Positions 22,601-33,897 of a stretch of DNA of 64,000 nucleotides are shown in pieces. Positions within the stretch are counted from its first letter, which is position 1. Each line of letters opens with the position of its first letter. The position numbers and the translations under genes were made by a program. The DNA is taken from positions 1-64,000 of the forward strand of contig OZ251250.1 of assembly GCA_965240325.2 (NCBI GenBank). The letters run 5' to 3'. The notes beneath the pieces were generated by a model. It ran no database searches. It was not told where the DNA came from and worked only from the letters and a program-made list of their open reading frames with translations. Source of the stretch: Rebecca billardiae RCC1528. Taxonomy: Eukaryota; Haptophyta.

Positions 22601-25600
22601 CGCCGCCGAGCGTGCACGCGGGCGCGCGTGTGTGCGTCACGTCGTCGGGAAAGGGCAACGCCACGGCGCCCCGCATCTGCCGCGGCCGGCATGGCGACAC
22701 GAGATACGGCCGCTTCCCCCGAAGGTCAGCGGCGCTAACACCGAAGTCAGCAACGTGAGCAGCGCCAACCTCGACGCTGACAAGAGCTGGACTGCTTCGG
22801 CTTAGCTGTCAGACGCCACGTGGGTGGTCAGGCGCGTCCCCTGCCGACACGTGCATACCGTATGTGCCAGTGGGAGTGATGCACGCGATGCCACGGCGTT
22901 TAGCGTCGATCGTGCGTTGCCAAACGCGCCTTGAGGTCGCTCCCCACGCGCGGACTCAGGGTGTTTGAACGTCTCGCTGGGCGTCAGCGACCAAGTTCGA
23001 GGGCCGGAGGAGGGGAGTCAACGAGGGCCAAGGGCGTTGTCGCCACAAGGCCTCCGCCAACTCGTGCAACCATTGGCTGAGCCAAAAGATGGCAGTCTGA
23101 AGTCCTATGTGAGCCAAAAGATAGCCCAATAAGTAAAAGTCCTGCCCAGGCCCTTCCGGACAGCCAAAAGAGTCCACCAGCATGCCCTAGTAGCCCAGAT
23201 TCGGCAAATTGTCCATGCTGGTGGAGTTATTGTAAACTCGCGCGCCAGAAAAACGGAGAGGGGAGGAAAAAGGAGGGGGAGGAGGGAAGGAGGGAGAAGA
23301 GAGGGGGAAGAAGAGAGGGAGGAAAAGGAGGATCATCGTAGTCGGTGATAGTGGTCAGTCTGATACAGCTGGGCGCTCGGCCAGGGACATGTCTCGGCTA
23401 CAGACGTGACATACGTCGACTGTAGGTAGTGGCTGAATCGGTCACGCCTGCTCGTCGTCGCGCGCTCGGCGCTTCGAAATCACTGTCGTCGTGCCGTGAT
23501 TGTGACGACAGGCGACGACAGTGACCCTCCGCCGCAGGCAAAGCGCACGCCGTCAGACCTGGGCTCAGTGAGGCGGTAGCGGTGCGCACACGCCCTGCCG
23601 TCACAAACACAGGCCGAAGCATTCAATGGGTGTCTGGCTGTTTCACTCATCGACCACTGCTGCCGAGCAAGAGGAGCGCTCGAGTGAGGCGCATCTCAGG
23701 CACGGTATCACGCCACGCAGTCAGCGGCCAGCGCGCAAGTGGGCGGCACTCCGCCCATCAGCAGCCTCCGCACACGTGCGAGCTGTGGTGGAGCTGTGCA
23801 GGTGGTCACGCGACAGACGAGAGGAGGCGGCGGAATGTGGGCGAACAGTCGCCTCAGCCGATGCGCACGAAAGCGTGTGTCGGTCAGCGGATGGCTACCT
23901 CGTACACACACGGCACAGTGCACGGCTGCCAACAGCACGTGGCACTGGGTGGGTCGCTCTCACAAAGGACTCAGCGCCGCGAGAGCGAGGAGCGCTGGCC
24001 TGACGACGGGGGGCGCGAGTGCAGGTGCGGTGGACCGGTGCCGCGGCCTGTATGCGACTCTCGATGCAAATGCGCGCGCGCGTGCGCGTAAGGGTGTCGT
24101 CCAGCCTCTGCGGCACTCAGACTCTGGAAGGCTGCTGCGGTGCACACATGTGCCTTCCTCAGCCGCCTCACGCGCCAAGTGGCACGCATCACGGCGGCGA
24201 GAGCGTCCGCGACGTTGGCGATCGCAGGGCCGACCCCGAGCAGCTTCAGTGCCTCGTCCTCGGTACCGCCCGGAGCCCAAAGCTGCTGAAGCTCTGGGCC
24301 GACCACGATCTCACACTCACCTACCGTGCAGCAGGGGCCTGCTTCGCGAGCGCGGTCGTACGTGCATGGTCCCTTGCTCCACGGTGTGCTTCTCTCGCAA
24401 ATCCGCTGCTGATCGCGCCTCTCAGCCATGCGCCCAGCGCCGCCGCGACAAGCTGCGCAGCGCCGCGGCTGTCGGCGCGCGCGAGGGCGGCCGCGACTAG
24501 GCACGCGACGGCAGGCGGTGCGCTGTGCGGCGCGGCGGCGGGCGGCGCGTTCGGCACTGCCGGCGCCACAGAGGCCGCGCGCTCGCAGCTGAGATTACGG
24601 TGCGCGTCTACCCATCACCCGCGTCGCCGACCGCTGGCGGCAGCGGTGGCCGCCGAGGGCCGCGCGCACTGGCGGCGTAGGTGTGCCGCGCGCCGCCGAG
24701 CGTGCACGCGGGCGCGCGTGTGTGCGTCACGTCGTCGGGAAAGGGCAACGCCACGGCGCCCCGCATCTGCCGCGGCCGGCATGGCGACACGAGATACGGC
24801 CGCTTCCCCCGAAGGTCAGCGGCGCTAACACCGAAGTCAGCAACGTGAGCAGCGCCAACCTCGACGCTGACAAGAGCTGGACTGCTTCGGCTTAGCTGTC
24901 AGACGCCACGTGGGTGGTCAGGCGCGTCCCCTGCCGACACGTGCATACCGTATGTGCCAGTGGGAGTGATGCACGCGATGCCACGGCGTTTAGCGTCGAT
25001 CGTGCGTTGCCAAACGCGCCTTGAGGTCGCTCCCCACGCGCGGACTCAGGGTGTTTGAACGTCTCGCTGGGCGTCAGCGACCAAGTTCGAGGGCCGGAGG
25101 AGGGGAGTCAACGAGGGCCAAGGGCGTTGTCGCCACAAGGCCTCCGCCAACTCGTGCAACCATTGGCTGAGCCAAAAGATGGCAGTCTGAAGTCCTATGT
25201 GAGCCAAAAGATAGCCCAATAAGTAAAAGTCCTGCCCAGGCCCTTCCGGACAGCCAAAAGAGTCCACCAGCATGCCCTAGTAGCCCAGATTCGGCAAATT
25301 GTCCATGCTGGTGGAGTTATTGTAAACTCGCGCGCCAGAAAAACGGAGAGGGGAGGAAAAAGGAGGGGGAGGAGGGAAGGAGGGAGAAGAGAGGGGGAAG
25401 AAGAGAGGGAGGAAAAGGAGGATCATCGTAGTCGGTGATAGTGGTCAGTCTGATACAGCTGGGCGCTCGGCCAGGGACATGTCTCGGCTACAGACGTGAC
25501 ATACGTCGACTGTAGGTAGTGGCTGAATCGGTCACGCCTGCTCGTCGTCGCGCGCTCGGCGCTTCGAAATCACTGTCGTCGTGCCGTGATTGTGACGACA

Positions 25601-28600
25601 GGCGACGACAGTGACCCTCCGCCGCAGGCAAAGCGCACGCCGTCAGACCTGGGCTCAGTGAGGCGGTAGCGGTGCGCACACGCCCTGCCGTCACAAACAC
25701 AGGCCGAAGCATTCAATGGGTGTCTGGCTGTTTCACTCATCGACCACTGCTGCCGAGCAAGAGGAGCGCTCGAGTGAGGCGCATCTCAGGCACGGTATCA
25801 CGCCACGCAGTCAGCGGCCAGCGCGCAAGTGGGCGGCACTCCGCCCATCAGCAGCCTCCGCACACGTGCGAGCTGTGGTGGAGCTGTGCAGGTGGTCACG
25901 CGACAGACGAGAGGAGGCGGCGGAATGTGGGCGAACAGTCGCCTCAGCCGATGCGCACGAAAGCGTGTGTCGGTCAGCGGATGGCTACCTCGTACACACA
26001 CGGCACAGTGCACGGCTGCCAACAGCACGTGGCACTGGGTGGGTCGCTCTCACAAAGGACTCAGCGCCGCGAGAGCGAGGAGCGCTGGCCTGACGACGGG
26101 GGGCGCGAGTGCAGGTGCGGTGGACCGGTGCCGCGGCCTGTATGCGACTCTCGATGCAAATGCGCGCGCGCGTGCGCGTAAGGGTGTCGTCCAGCCTCTG
26201 CGGCACTCAGACTCTGGAAGGCTGCTGCGGTGCACACATGTGCCTTCCTCAGCCGCCTCACGCGCCAAGTGGCACGCATCACGGCGGCGAGAGCGTCCGC
26301 GACGTTGGCGATCGCAGGGCCGACCCCGAGCAGCTTCAGTGCCTCGTCCTCGGTACCGCCCGGAGCCCAAAGCTGCTGAAGCTCTGGGCCGACCACGATC
26401 TCACACTCACCTACCGTGCAGCAGGGGCCTGCTTCGCGAGCGCGGTCGTACGTGCATGGTCCCTTGCTCCACGGTGTGCTTCTCTCGCAAATCCGCTGCT
26501 GATCGCGCCTCTCAGCCATGCGCCCAGCGCCGCCGCGACAAGCTGCGCAGCGCCGCGGCTGTCGGCGCGCGCGAGGGCGGCCGCGACTAGGCACGCGACG
26601 GCAGGCGGTGCGCTGTGCGGCGCGGCGGCGGGCGGCGCGTTCGGCACTGCCGGCGCCACAGAGGCCGCGCGCTCGCAGCTGAGATTACGGTGCGCGTCTA
26701 CCCATCACCCGCGTCGCCGACCGCTGGCGGCAGCGGTGGCCGCCGAGGGCCGCGCGCACTGGCGGCGTAGGTGTGCCGCGCGCCGCCGAGCGTGCACGCG
26801 GGCGCGCGTGTGTGCGTCACGTCGTCGGGAAAGGGCAACGCCACGGCGCCCCGCATCTGCCGCGGCCGGCATGGCGACACGAGATACGGCCGCTTCCCCC
26901 GAAGGTCAGCGGCGCTAACACCGAAGTCAGCAACGTGAGCAGCGCCAACCTCGACGCTGACAAGAGCTGGACTGCTTCGGCTTAGCTGTCAGACGCCACG
27001 TGGGTGGTCAGGCGCGTCCCCTGCCGACACGTGCATACCGTATGTGCCAGTGGGAGTGATGCACGCGATGCCACGGCGTTTAGCGTCGATCGTGCGTTGC
27101 CAAACGCGCCTTGAGGTCGCTCCCCACGCGCGGACTCAGGGTGTTTGAACGTCTCGCTGGGCGTCAGCGACCAAGTTCGAGGGCCGGAGGAGGGGAGTCA
27201 ACGAGGGCCAAGGGCGTTGTCGCCACAAGGCCTCCGCCAACTCGTGCAACCATTGGCTGAGCCAAAAGATGGCAGTCTGAAGTCCTATGTGAGCCAAAAG
27301 ATAGCCCAATAAGTAAAAGTCCTGCCCAGGCCCTTCCGGACAGCCAAAAGAGTCCACCAGCATGCCCTAGTAGCCCAGATTCGGCAAATTGTCCATGCTG
27401 GTGGAGTTATTGTAAACTCGCGCGCCAGAAAAACGGAGAGGGGAGGAAAAAGGAGGGGGAGGAGGGAAGGAGGGAGAAGAGAGGGGGAAGAAGAGAGGGA
27501 GGAAAAGGAGGATCATCGTAGTCGGTGATAGTGGTCAGTCTGATACAGCTGGGCGCTCGGCCAGGGACATGTCTCGGCTACAGACGTGACATACGTCGAC
27601 TGTAGGTAGTGGCTGAATCGGTCACGCCTGCTCGTCGTCGCGCGCTCGGCGCTTCGAAATCACTGTCGTCGTGCCGTGATTGTGACGACAGGCGACGACA
27701 GTGACCCTCCGCCGCAGGCAAAGCGCACGCCGTCAGACCTGGGCTCAGTGAGGCGGTAGCGGTGCGCACACGCCCTGCCGTCACAAACACAGGCCGAAGC
27801 ATTCAATGGGTGTCTGGCTGTTTCACTCATCGACCACTGCTGCCGAGCAAGAGGAGCGCTCGAGTGAGGCGCATCTCAGGCACGGTATCACGCCACGCAG
27901 TCAGCGGCCAGCGCGCAAGTGGGCGGCACTCCGCCCATCAGCAGCCTCCGCACACGTGCGAGCTGTGGTGGAGCTGTGCAGGTGGTCACGCGACAGACGA
28001 GAGGAGGCGGCGGAATGTGGGCGAACAGTCGCCTCAGCCGATGCGCACGAAAGCGTGTGTCGGTCAGCGGATGGCTACCTCGTACACACACGGCACAGTG
28101 CACGGCTGCCAACAGCACGTGGCACTGGGTGGGTCGCTCTCACAAAGGACTCAGCGCCGCGAGAGCGAGGAGCGCTGGCCTGACGACGGGGGGCGCGAGT
28201 GCAGGTGCGGTGGACCGGTGCCGCGGCCTGTATGCGACTCTCGATGCAAATGCGCGCGCGCGTGCGCGTAAGGGTGTCGTCCAGCCTCTGCGGCACTCAG
28301 ACTCTGGAAGGCTGCTGCGGTGCACACATGTGCCTTCCTCAGCCGCCTCACGCGCCAAGTGGCACGCATCACGGCGGCGAGAGCGTCCGCGACGTTGGCG
28401 ATCGCAGGGCCGACCCCGAGCAGCTTCAGTGCCTCGTCCTCGGTACCGCCCGGAGCCCAAAGCTGCTGAAGCTCTGGGCCGACCACGATCTCACACTCAC
28501 CTACCGTGCAGCAGGGGCCTGCTTCGCGAGCGCGGTCGTACGTGCATGGTCCCTTGCTCCACGGTGTGCTTCTCTCGCAAATCCGCTGCTGATCGCGCCT

Positions 28601-29465
28601 CTCAGCCATGCGCCCAGCGCCGCCGCGACAAGCTGCGCAGCGCCGCGGCTGTCGGCGCGCGCGAGGGCGGCCGCGACTAGGCACGCGACGGCAGGCGGTG
28701 CGCTGTGCGGCGCGGCGGCGGGCGGCGCGTTCGGCACTGCCGGCGCCACAGAGGCCGCGCGCTCGCAGCTGAGATTACGGTGCGCGTCTACCCATCACCC
28801 GCGTCGCCGACCGCTGGCGGCAGCGGTGGCCGCCGAGGGCCGCGCGCACTGGCGGCGTAGGTGTGCCGCGCGCCGCCGAGCGTGCACGCGGGCGCGCGTG
28901 TGTGCGTCACGTCGTCGGGAAAGGGCAACGCCACGGCGCCCCGCATCTGCCGCGGCCGGCATGGCGACACGAGATACGGCCGCTTCCCCCGAAGGTCAGC
29001 GGCGCTAACACCGAAGTCAGCAACGTGAGCAGCGCCAACCTCGACGCTGACAAGAGCTGGACTGCTTCGGCTTAGCTGTCAGACGCCACGTGGGTGGTCA
29101 GGCGCGTCCCCTGCCGACACGTGCATACCGTATGTGCCAGTGGGAGTGATGCACGCGATGCCACGGCGTTTAGCGTCGATCGTGCGTTGCCAAACGCGCC
29201 TTGAGGTCGCTCCCCACGCGCGGACTCAGGGTGTTTGAACGTCTCGCTGGGCGTCAGCGACCAAGTTCGAGGGCCGGAGGAGGGGAGTCAACGAGGGCCA
29301 AGGGCGTTGTCGCCACAAGGCCTCCGCCAACTCGTGCAACCATTGGCTGAGCCAAAAGATGGCAGTCTGAAGTCCTATGTGAGCCAAAAGATAGCCCAAT
29401 AAGTAAAAGTCCTGCCCAGGCCCTTCCGGACAGCCAAAAGAGTCCACCAGCATGCCCTAGTAGCC
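10656..29465. repeat. Nine head-to-tail 2,090-bp units, apparently identical (array units 2-10)
   Basis: Units start at 10656, 12746, 14836, 16926, 19016, 21106, 23196, 25286 and 27376. Every block I compared is the same base for base, and all open frames recur at exact 2,090-bp steps. Each unit reads CAGATTC, then GGC(8 nt)CATGCTGGTGGA at the left, and at the right TCCACCAGCATG(8 nt)GCC before the next CAGATTC. The body is therefore 2,083 bp with imperfect inverted ends, and a 7-bp direct repeat is shared by neighbours, as expected if one transposon with its target duplication was amplified in tandem. The array sits exactly at an AGATTC of the F-box spacer. Each unit carries a ~78-base purine tract (10715-10792 in unit 2). 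No rRNA, tRNA or transposase was recognised. Confidence 0.95.
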
Positions 29466-29585
29466 CAGATTCCTGCCGGGTCCGGGCCGCCCGCCTGTGA
29501 CTGACGCCGGGACAGTGGAGGCCACAGCGCGCGGCGACAGCGCTTGCTCACCGACCGCACCGACTGCGCGGCGCCGGCGGGAGCG

Positions 29586-31055
29586 ATGGCCAGCACGGCA
29601 CAGGCGCACGCGCGTCGCCTCGCGCTCGACGACGTGCCGCGCGAGGTGCTCGACCGCATCCTCGTGCTCCTGCCGCCGCGCGACCTCGCCAGCCTGAACG
29701 CCACCGCGCGCCTCTTCCACGCCGCGCCGCTCGGCGGGTGCTCGGCGGTCGAGCGCGCGCTGCGCGAGCGCGCGTGCGCGCGCGGGCACGAGCGCGCGCT
29801 GCCGGCGACGCTGCCCTCGGGCGTGCGCACGTGGACGGCGGAACTGCTTGCTCGCGAGCGTGTGCTCGAGCTCGCATGCTCACACTCGCCTCCGGTGGCG
29901 GCCGGCGTTGGCTTCAGCGCGTGTGTGGATGCGGAGGGCGGGCTGCACACGTGTGGCGAGGAGGCGGTACGGGACGAGATCACCTGGCAGCCGACGGGCG
30001 CGTGTATAGCGCACGCGGCAATCAGCCACTCGGGCATGCCGGAAGTGCGCGTGCCGACGCGCGTCGCCTCCCTTGGCGCGGCGCGCGTGGTCGCCGTCGC
30101 CGCTGGCCGTGCCCACCTGCTCGCGCTAAGCGAGGCCGGCGCCGTGTACGGCTGCGGCCACAACGGGCACGGCCAGCTCGGTCTGGGCCACACGGAGGAG
30201 CAACGCTCATTCACTTTCGTCGGGCTACCCGCGAGTCAACCCGTCGTGTGCATCGTTGCAGGCCACGCGCACAGCCTCGCGCTCACCGCCGCGGGCTGCG
30301 CGTACAGCTGGGGTGCCAACTGGTGCGGCCAGCTCGGCCACGGCGACACGCAGCAGCGGTGGGAGCCGACGCGCATCGAGGCGCTGGACGGCGTGCGCGT
30401 GGGCGGGCTGGCCGTGGGCGTTGCCCACACGCTGCTTCTCGATGTGTGCGGCGCCGTCTACTCGTGCGGCAGTGGCGAGTTTGGCCGTCTCGGCCACGGC
30501 GACGAGCTGCATCAGCACACGCCGAGGCGCATCGAGGCGCTCGCGGGCGTGCGCGCCGTGCACGTGAGCGCGGGCGGTCTGCACAGCCTGGTGGTGGACA
30601 GCGAGGGAGCGGTGTACTCGTTTGGGTGTGGTGAAGATGGCGCGCTCGGGCACGGACACACGCGCTCGCAACTCACGCCGAAGCAGCTTGACGCCCTCGC
30701 GGGTGTGCGCATCGTGCGCGCGTGTGCGGGCGGCCACAGCAGCGCGGTGCTGGGCGCGGACGGCAGCGTGCACACGTTTGGGCACAACTGTTACGGCCAG
30801 CTCGGGCTGGGATCTGGAGAGGTGCGCCACGGCGCCCCGTCGCGCGTGGGTGTCCTCGCACACACGTGCGTGGTGCAGTGTGCCATGCGCTACTTACACT
30901 CGCTGTTTGTGAGTGCGGACGGCAGCGTGCACGCGTGCGGCAAGCGCTCAGCCGCGCTCGGCCTCGGCATGAGCGAGGCCGAGCAAGACGAGCCCACCCA
31001 GCGGATTGGCACGCCCGCGTGCATCGGCACGGCGTGGTGTGCCCGTGTCTGCTGA
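29586..31055 (+). CDS. F-box/RCC1-repeat protein, gene 2 of 9 (seven-blade form)
   Basis: 489 residues, intronless. It has the same F-box (LDDVPREVLDRILVLLPPRDL) and then seven RCC1 blades, the canonical propeller count. It has the short inter-domain segment (VRDEITWQPTGACI) rather than the acidic insert of gene 1. Blade 3 has the loop GANWCGQLGHGDTQQRWEP, shared with gene 9; blade 4 (GSGEFGRLGHGDELHQ) and blade 6 (GLGSGEVRHGAPSR) match genes 5 and 7. It starts 120 bp after the satellite array, so its upstream region is a shortened spacer fused to the array and lacks the usual conserved spacer block. Confidence 0.9.
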   Translation: MASTAQAHARRLALDDVPREVLDRILVLLPPRDLASLNATARLFHAAPLGGCSAVERALRERACARGHERALPATLPSGVRTWTAELLARERVLELACSHSPPVAAGVGFSACVDAEGGLHTCGEEAVRDEITWQPTGACIAHAAISHSGMPEVRVPTRVASLGAARVVAVAAGRAHLLALSEAGAVYGCGHNGHGQLGLGHTEEQRSFTFVGLPASQPVVCIVAGHAHSLALTAAGCAYSWGANWCGQLGHGDTQQRWEPTRIEALDGVRVGGLAVGVAHTLLLDVCGAVYSCGSGEFGRLGHGDELHQHTPRRIEALAGVRAVHVSAGGLHSLVVDSEGAVYSFGCGEDGALGHGHTRSQLTPKQLDALAGVRIVRACAGGHSSAVLGADGSVHTFGHNCYGQLGLGSGEVRHGAPSRVGVLAHTCVVQCAMRYLHSLFVSADGSVHACGKRSAALGLGMSEAEQDEPTQRIGTPACIGTAWCARVC

Positions 31056-31456
31056 TGCGCGCCTCTGCCGACGCTCCGCTGCTCCGTTGCAGTCGTGGGC
31101 GGCGGCCTGGCAGCGGACGCAGCAACCGGGTGCGGGCCGCCACCGGCCCACGGTGCCGCCGCCCAGGCTGGCTGGCGCCTGGCGGTCGGACGGCCAGCAG
31201 CGTGTCGCCACGAATCTGACGAGTTTGAAGTGCGTGCCCACTCGGCTGATCATAGACAGAGTCAGGCACTACGTCCATCCGCCGGCGACGGACTAGATTC
31301 CTCAATCCTGGCCAGGGCGGGTCCGCGTCGGACGCTCTGTGACACCTCACACCAGACACTGACAGTCCGGGCAGCTCAGGCAACGGACAGTGGATGCCAC
31401 AGCGCGCGGCGACAGCGCTTGCTCACCGACCGCACCGACTGCGCGGCGCCGGCGGG
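31056..31456. other. Spacer between F-box genes 2 and 3
   Basis: Standard cluster spacer: a conserved post-stop block, then the GTGCCCACTCGGCTGATC block at ~31234, then GACTAGATTCCTCAATCCTGG and CTCTGTGACACC before the next gene. The AGATTC here marks the position at which the 2.09-kb array sits in the gene 1-gene 2 spacer. Confidence 0.6.
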
Positions 31457-32929
31457 ATGGCCAGCACGGCACAGGCGCACGCGCGTCGCCTCGCGCTCGA
31501 CGACGTGCCGCGCGAGGTGCTCGACCGCATCCTCGTGTTCCTACCGCCGCGCGACCTCGCCAGCCTGAACGCCACCGCGCGCCTCTTCCACGCCGCGCCG
31601 CCCGGCGGGTGCTCGGCGGTCGAGCGCGCGCTGCGCGAGCGCGCGCGCGCGCGCGGGCACGAGCGCGCGCTGCCGGCGACGCTGCCCTCGGGCGTGCGCA
31701 CGTGGACGGAGGAGCTGTTCGTGCGCGAGCGTGTGTTCGAGCTCGCATGCACACACTCGCCTCCGGTGGCGGCCGGCGCTCGCTTCAGCGCGTGTGTGGA
31801 CGCGGAGGGCGGGCTGCACACGTGCGGCGAGGAGACGGTGTGGGACGAGCACTGGGAGCCGACGGGCGAGTATCGAGTACCTGTGGCAACCGGTCATCCG
31901 GGCGTGCGGGCAGTGCGCGTGCCGACGCACGTTGCCTCCCTCGGCGCGGTGCGCGTGGTCGCGGTGGCGGCTGGAGACGACCACCTGCTCGCGCTGAGCG
32001 ACACCGGCGCCGTGTACGGCTGCGGCAACGGCGGCGGCCAGCTGGGTCTGGGCGACCCTGAGGACACGGAGGAGCAACGATCGTTCGCTCTCGTCGGGCT
32101 TCCCGTGAGTGTGCCCGTTGTGTGCATCGCGGCAGCCAACGCGCACAGCCTCGCGCTCACCGCTGCGGGCTGCGCGTACAGCTGGGGCCACAACAGCTGG
32201 GGCCAGCTCGGCCACGGCGACAGGGAGGACCGGTGGGAGCCGACGCGCATCGAGGCGCTGGACGGCGTGCGCGTGGGCGGGGTGGCCGTGGGCCATGCGC
32301 ACACGCTGCTGGTTTCGACCAGCGGCGCCGTCTACTCGTGCGGCTTGGGCCGCGTCGGCCGGCTTGGCCATGGCGACCAGCAGGCTCAGCACACGCCAAG
32401 GCGCATCGAGGCGCTCACAGGCGTGCGCGCCGTGCACGTGAGCGCGGGCGTTCACCACGGCCTGGTGGTGGACAGCGAGGGGGCGTTGTACTCGTTTGGG
32501 TATGGCTTGGATGGCGCGCTCGGGCACGGAGACACGCGCGATCAGCTCTCGCCGAGGCGGCTTGACGCCCTCGCGGGTGTGCGCATCGTGCGCGCGTGTG
32601 CGGGCAGCTGCGGCAGCGCGGTGCTGGGCGCGGACGGCAGCGTGCACACGTTTGGGTACAACGGGTACGGCCAGCTCGGACTGGGGCACGGAGGCGTGGC
32701 CCTCGAGGCTCCCACGCGCGCGATCGCCCTCGCCCACGCACGCGTGGTGCAGTGTGCCATGGGCTTCTATCACTCGCTGTTTGTGAGTGCGGACGGCAGC
32801 GTGCACGCGTGCGGCAAGCGCTCGGCCGCGCTCGGCCTCGGCATGAGCGAGGCCGAGCAAGACGAGCCCACCCAGCTGGTTGACACGCCCGCGTGCATCG
32901 GCACGGCGTGGTGTGCCCGTGTCTGCTGA
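31457..32929 (+). CDS. F-box/RCC1-repeat protein, gene 3 of 9
   Basis: 490 residues, intronless, with F-box plus seven RCC1 blades. Distinctive points are a basic stretch RERARARGHERA after the F-box, blade 2 with a shortened loop and a three-residue insert (GNGGGQLGLGDPEDTEEQ), blade 4 GLGRVGRLGHGDQQAQ (a QQAQ linker shared with gene 6), and blade 6 of the GLGHGGVALEAPTR type. Role as for gene 1: putative SCF substrate receptor. The DNA after it soon leaves the normal spacer and joins the relic 3' end of a glycosyltransferase gene at 33151, so a duplication breakpoint lies between 33061 and 33151. Confidence 0.9.
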   Translation: MASTAQAHARRLALDDVPREVLDRILVFLPPRDLASLNATARLFHAAPPGGCSAVERALRERARARGHERALPATLPSGVRTWTEELFVRERVFELACTHSPPVAAGARFSACVDAEGGLHTCGEETVWDEHWEPTGEYRVPVATGHPGVRAVRVPTHVASLGAVRVVAVAAGDDHLLALSDTGAVYGCGNGGGQLGLGDPEDTEEQRSFALVGLPVSVPVVCIAAANAHSLALTAAGCAYSWGHNSWGQLGHGDREDRWEPTRIEALDGVRVGGVAVGHAHTLLVSTSGAVYSCGLGRVGRLGHGDQQAQHTPRRIEALTGVRAVHVSAGVHHGLVVDSEGALYSFGYGLDGALGHGDTRDQLSPRRLDALAGVRIVRACAGSCGSAVLGADGSVHTFGYNGYGQLGLGHGGVALEAPTRAIALAHARVVQCAMGFYHSLFVSADGSVHACGKRSAALGLGMSEAEQDEPTQLVDTPACIGTAWCARVC

Positions 32930-33150
32930 TGCGCGCCTCTGCTGACGCTCCGCTGCTCCGTTGCAGTCGTGGGCGGCGGTGGCAGCGGACGCAGCAGCCG
33001 GGTGCTGGCCGCCACCGGCCCACGGTGCCGCCGCCCAGGCTGGCTGGCGCCTGGCGGTCGGCCAGCAGCGCATCGCCTGGTTACTCGAGTGTGCTCTGCT
33101 CGTCATCCGCCGCGTCTGCGTCCCAGGCGCAGGCCGGCGTGTCGGTGTCT

Positions 33151-33522
33151 GCGGAGCGGGTGCTCGGCGCGGCGGGGCGCGACGGCGGGGCGCAGGGGCC
33201 GAGGCCCGCGCCGCCCGACGCGCTGCGCACGCGCCTCCTCGCCGCGCTGCTGCTGCGCAACGGCACGGCGGCACGCGGCGGCGGCGGCGCCGCCGCCGCG
33301 GCCGAGCCGCCCGCCGAGACGCCGGTGATGGCGGCCGAGCGGCGCGCGCGGCCGGCGTCCGCGCGGCGGCGGCGGCTTGCGCGCGGCGGGGATGGCGGCG
33401 GGGGTGGCGAAGCCACTGCCGCTGGCGGCAGCGTCGATGCGGAGACGGCGGAGCGGGTCGCCGCCGCCGCGTGGACGGTCGAGCAGTGGTGCCGCAAGCG
33501 CGTGCGCTCGCACGTGCGGCAG
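33151..33522 (+). pseudogene. 3'-terminal fragment of the glycosyltransferase gene, cut by a transposon
   Basis: It aligns with 6311-6685 of the intact glycosyltransferase (ERVLGAAGR... VEQWCRKRVRSHVRQ) with a few substitutions and a short GGC-run length change. The DXD catalytic part is absent. It ends at CGGCAG, where the element starting TAGGTGGG begins and gives an immediate stop. The missing continuation (GTGTGGTGATG...) resumes at 40972. It is therefore a partial duplicate, not a functional enzyme gene. Confidence 0.9.
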
Positions 33523-33888
33523 TAGGTGGGTCCCTCCCAACTGGGGCGATATTCTGGCGCACTCAGAATGACGTCCTAGATTTTGTCTCTCACCCAGAAT
33601 CGACGCTATAAATGCGTCCCATCGGGGCGGAGCAAAAGTTTCGACCTCAAAACCTATACTCCGCGTGCCGCCGCGCGGCCGAGCGCGCGCGCGCCGCGCC
33701 AGTAGTGTCACATAGAGATTTTGCGAAGCGTTACTTCATGGTTATGGCCGGTGGCTAGATGGCGACATGCGATCGGAATGACTTATTGGCAACCGTTGAC
33801 ACCCGACCGAACCATTTTATGAAGCAAAGAGTGGGGCTCTATGCTGTGCGCTGATACCTCCAACAAACTACAGCAAGATCGAGCATAT

Positions 33889-33897
33889 TACCCACTT
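33889..33897. repeat. 9-bp target-site duplication, left copy
   Basis: TACCCACTT; the identical right copy is at 39384-39392. It directly abuts the 55-bp inverted ends of the MULE-like element. Confidence 0.92.

Noticed and set aside
8559-29465. The 2.09-kb array as ribosomal DNA, a spliced-leader/5S array, or CRISPR
   Set aside because: No rRNA, 5S, tRNA or snRNA motif was recognised. The unit is far too long for CRISPR, and its ends and shared 7-bp repeat suggest a transposon origin.
8559-29465. The array as tandem Helitrons
   Set aside because: A CTAG occurs near the unit's right end, but no adjacent hairpin or TC start at the matching place and no A/T insertion context were found; inverted ends and a 7-bp direct repeat argue against it.
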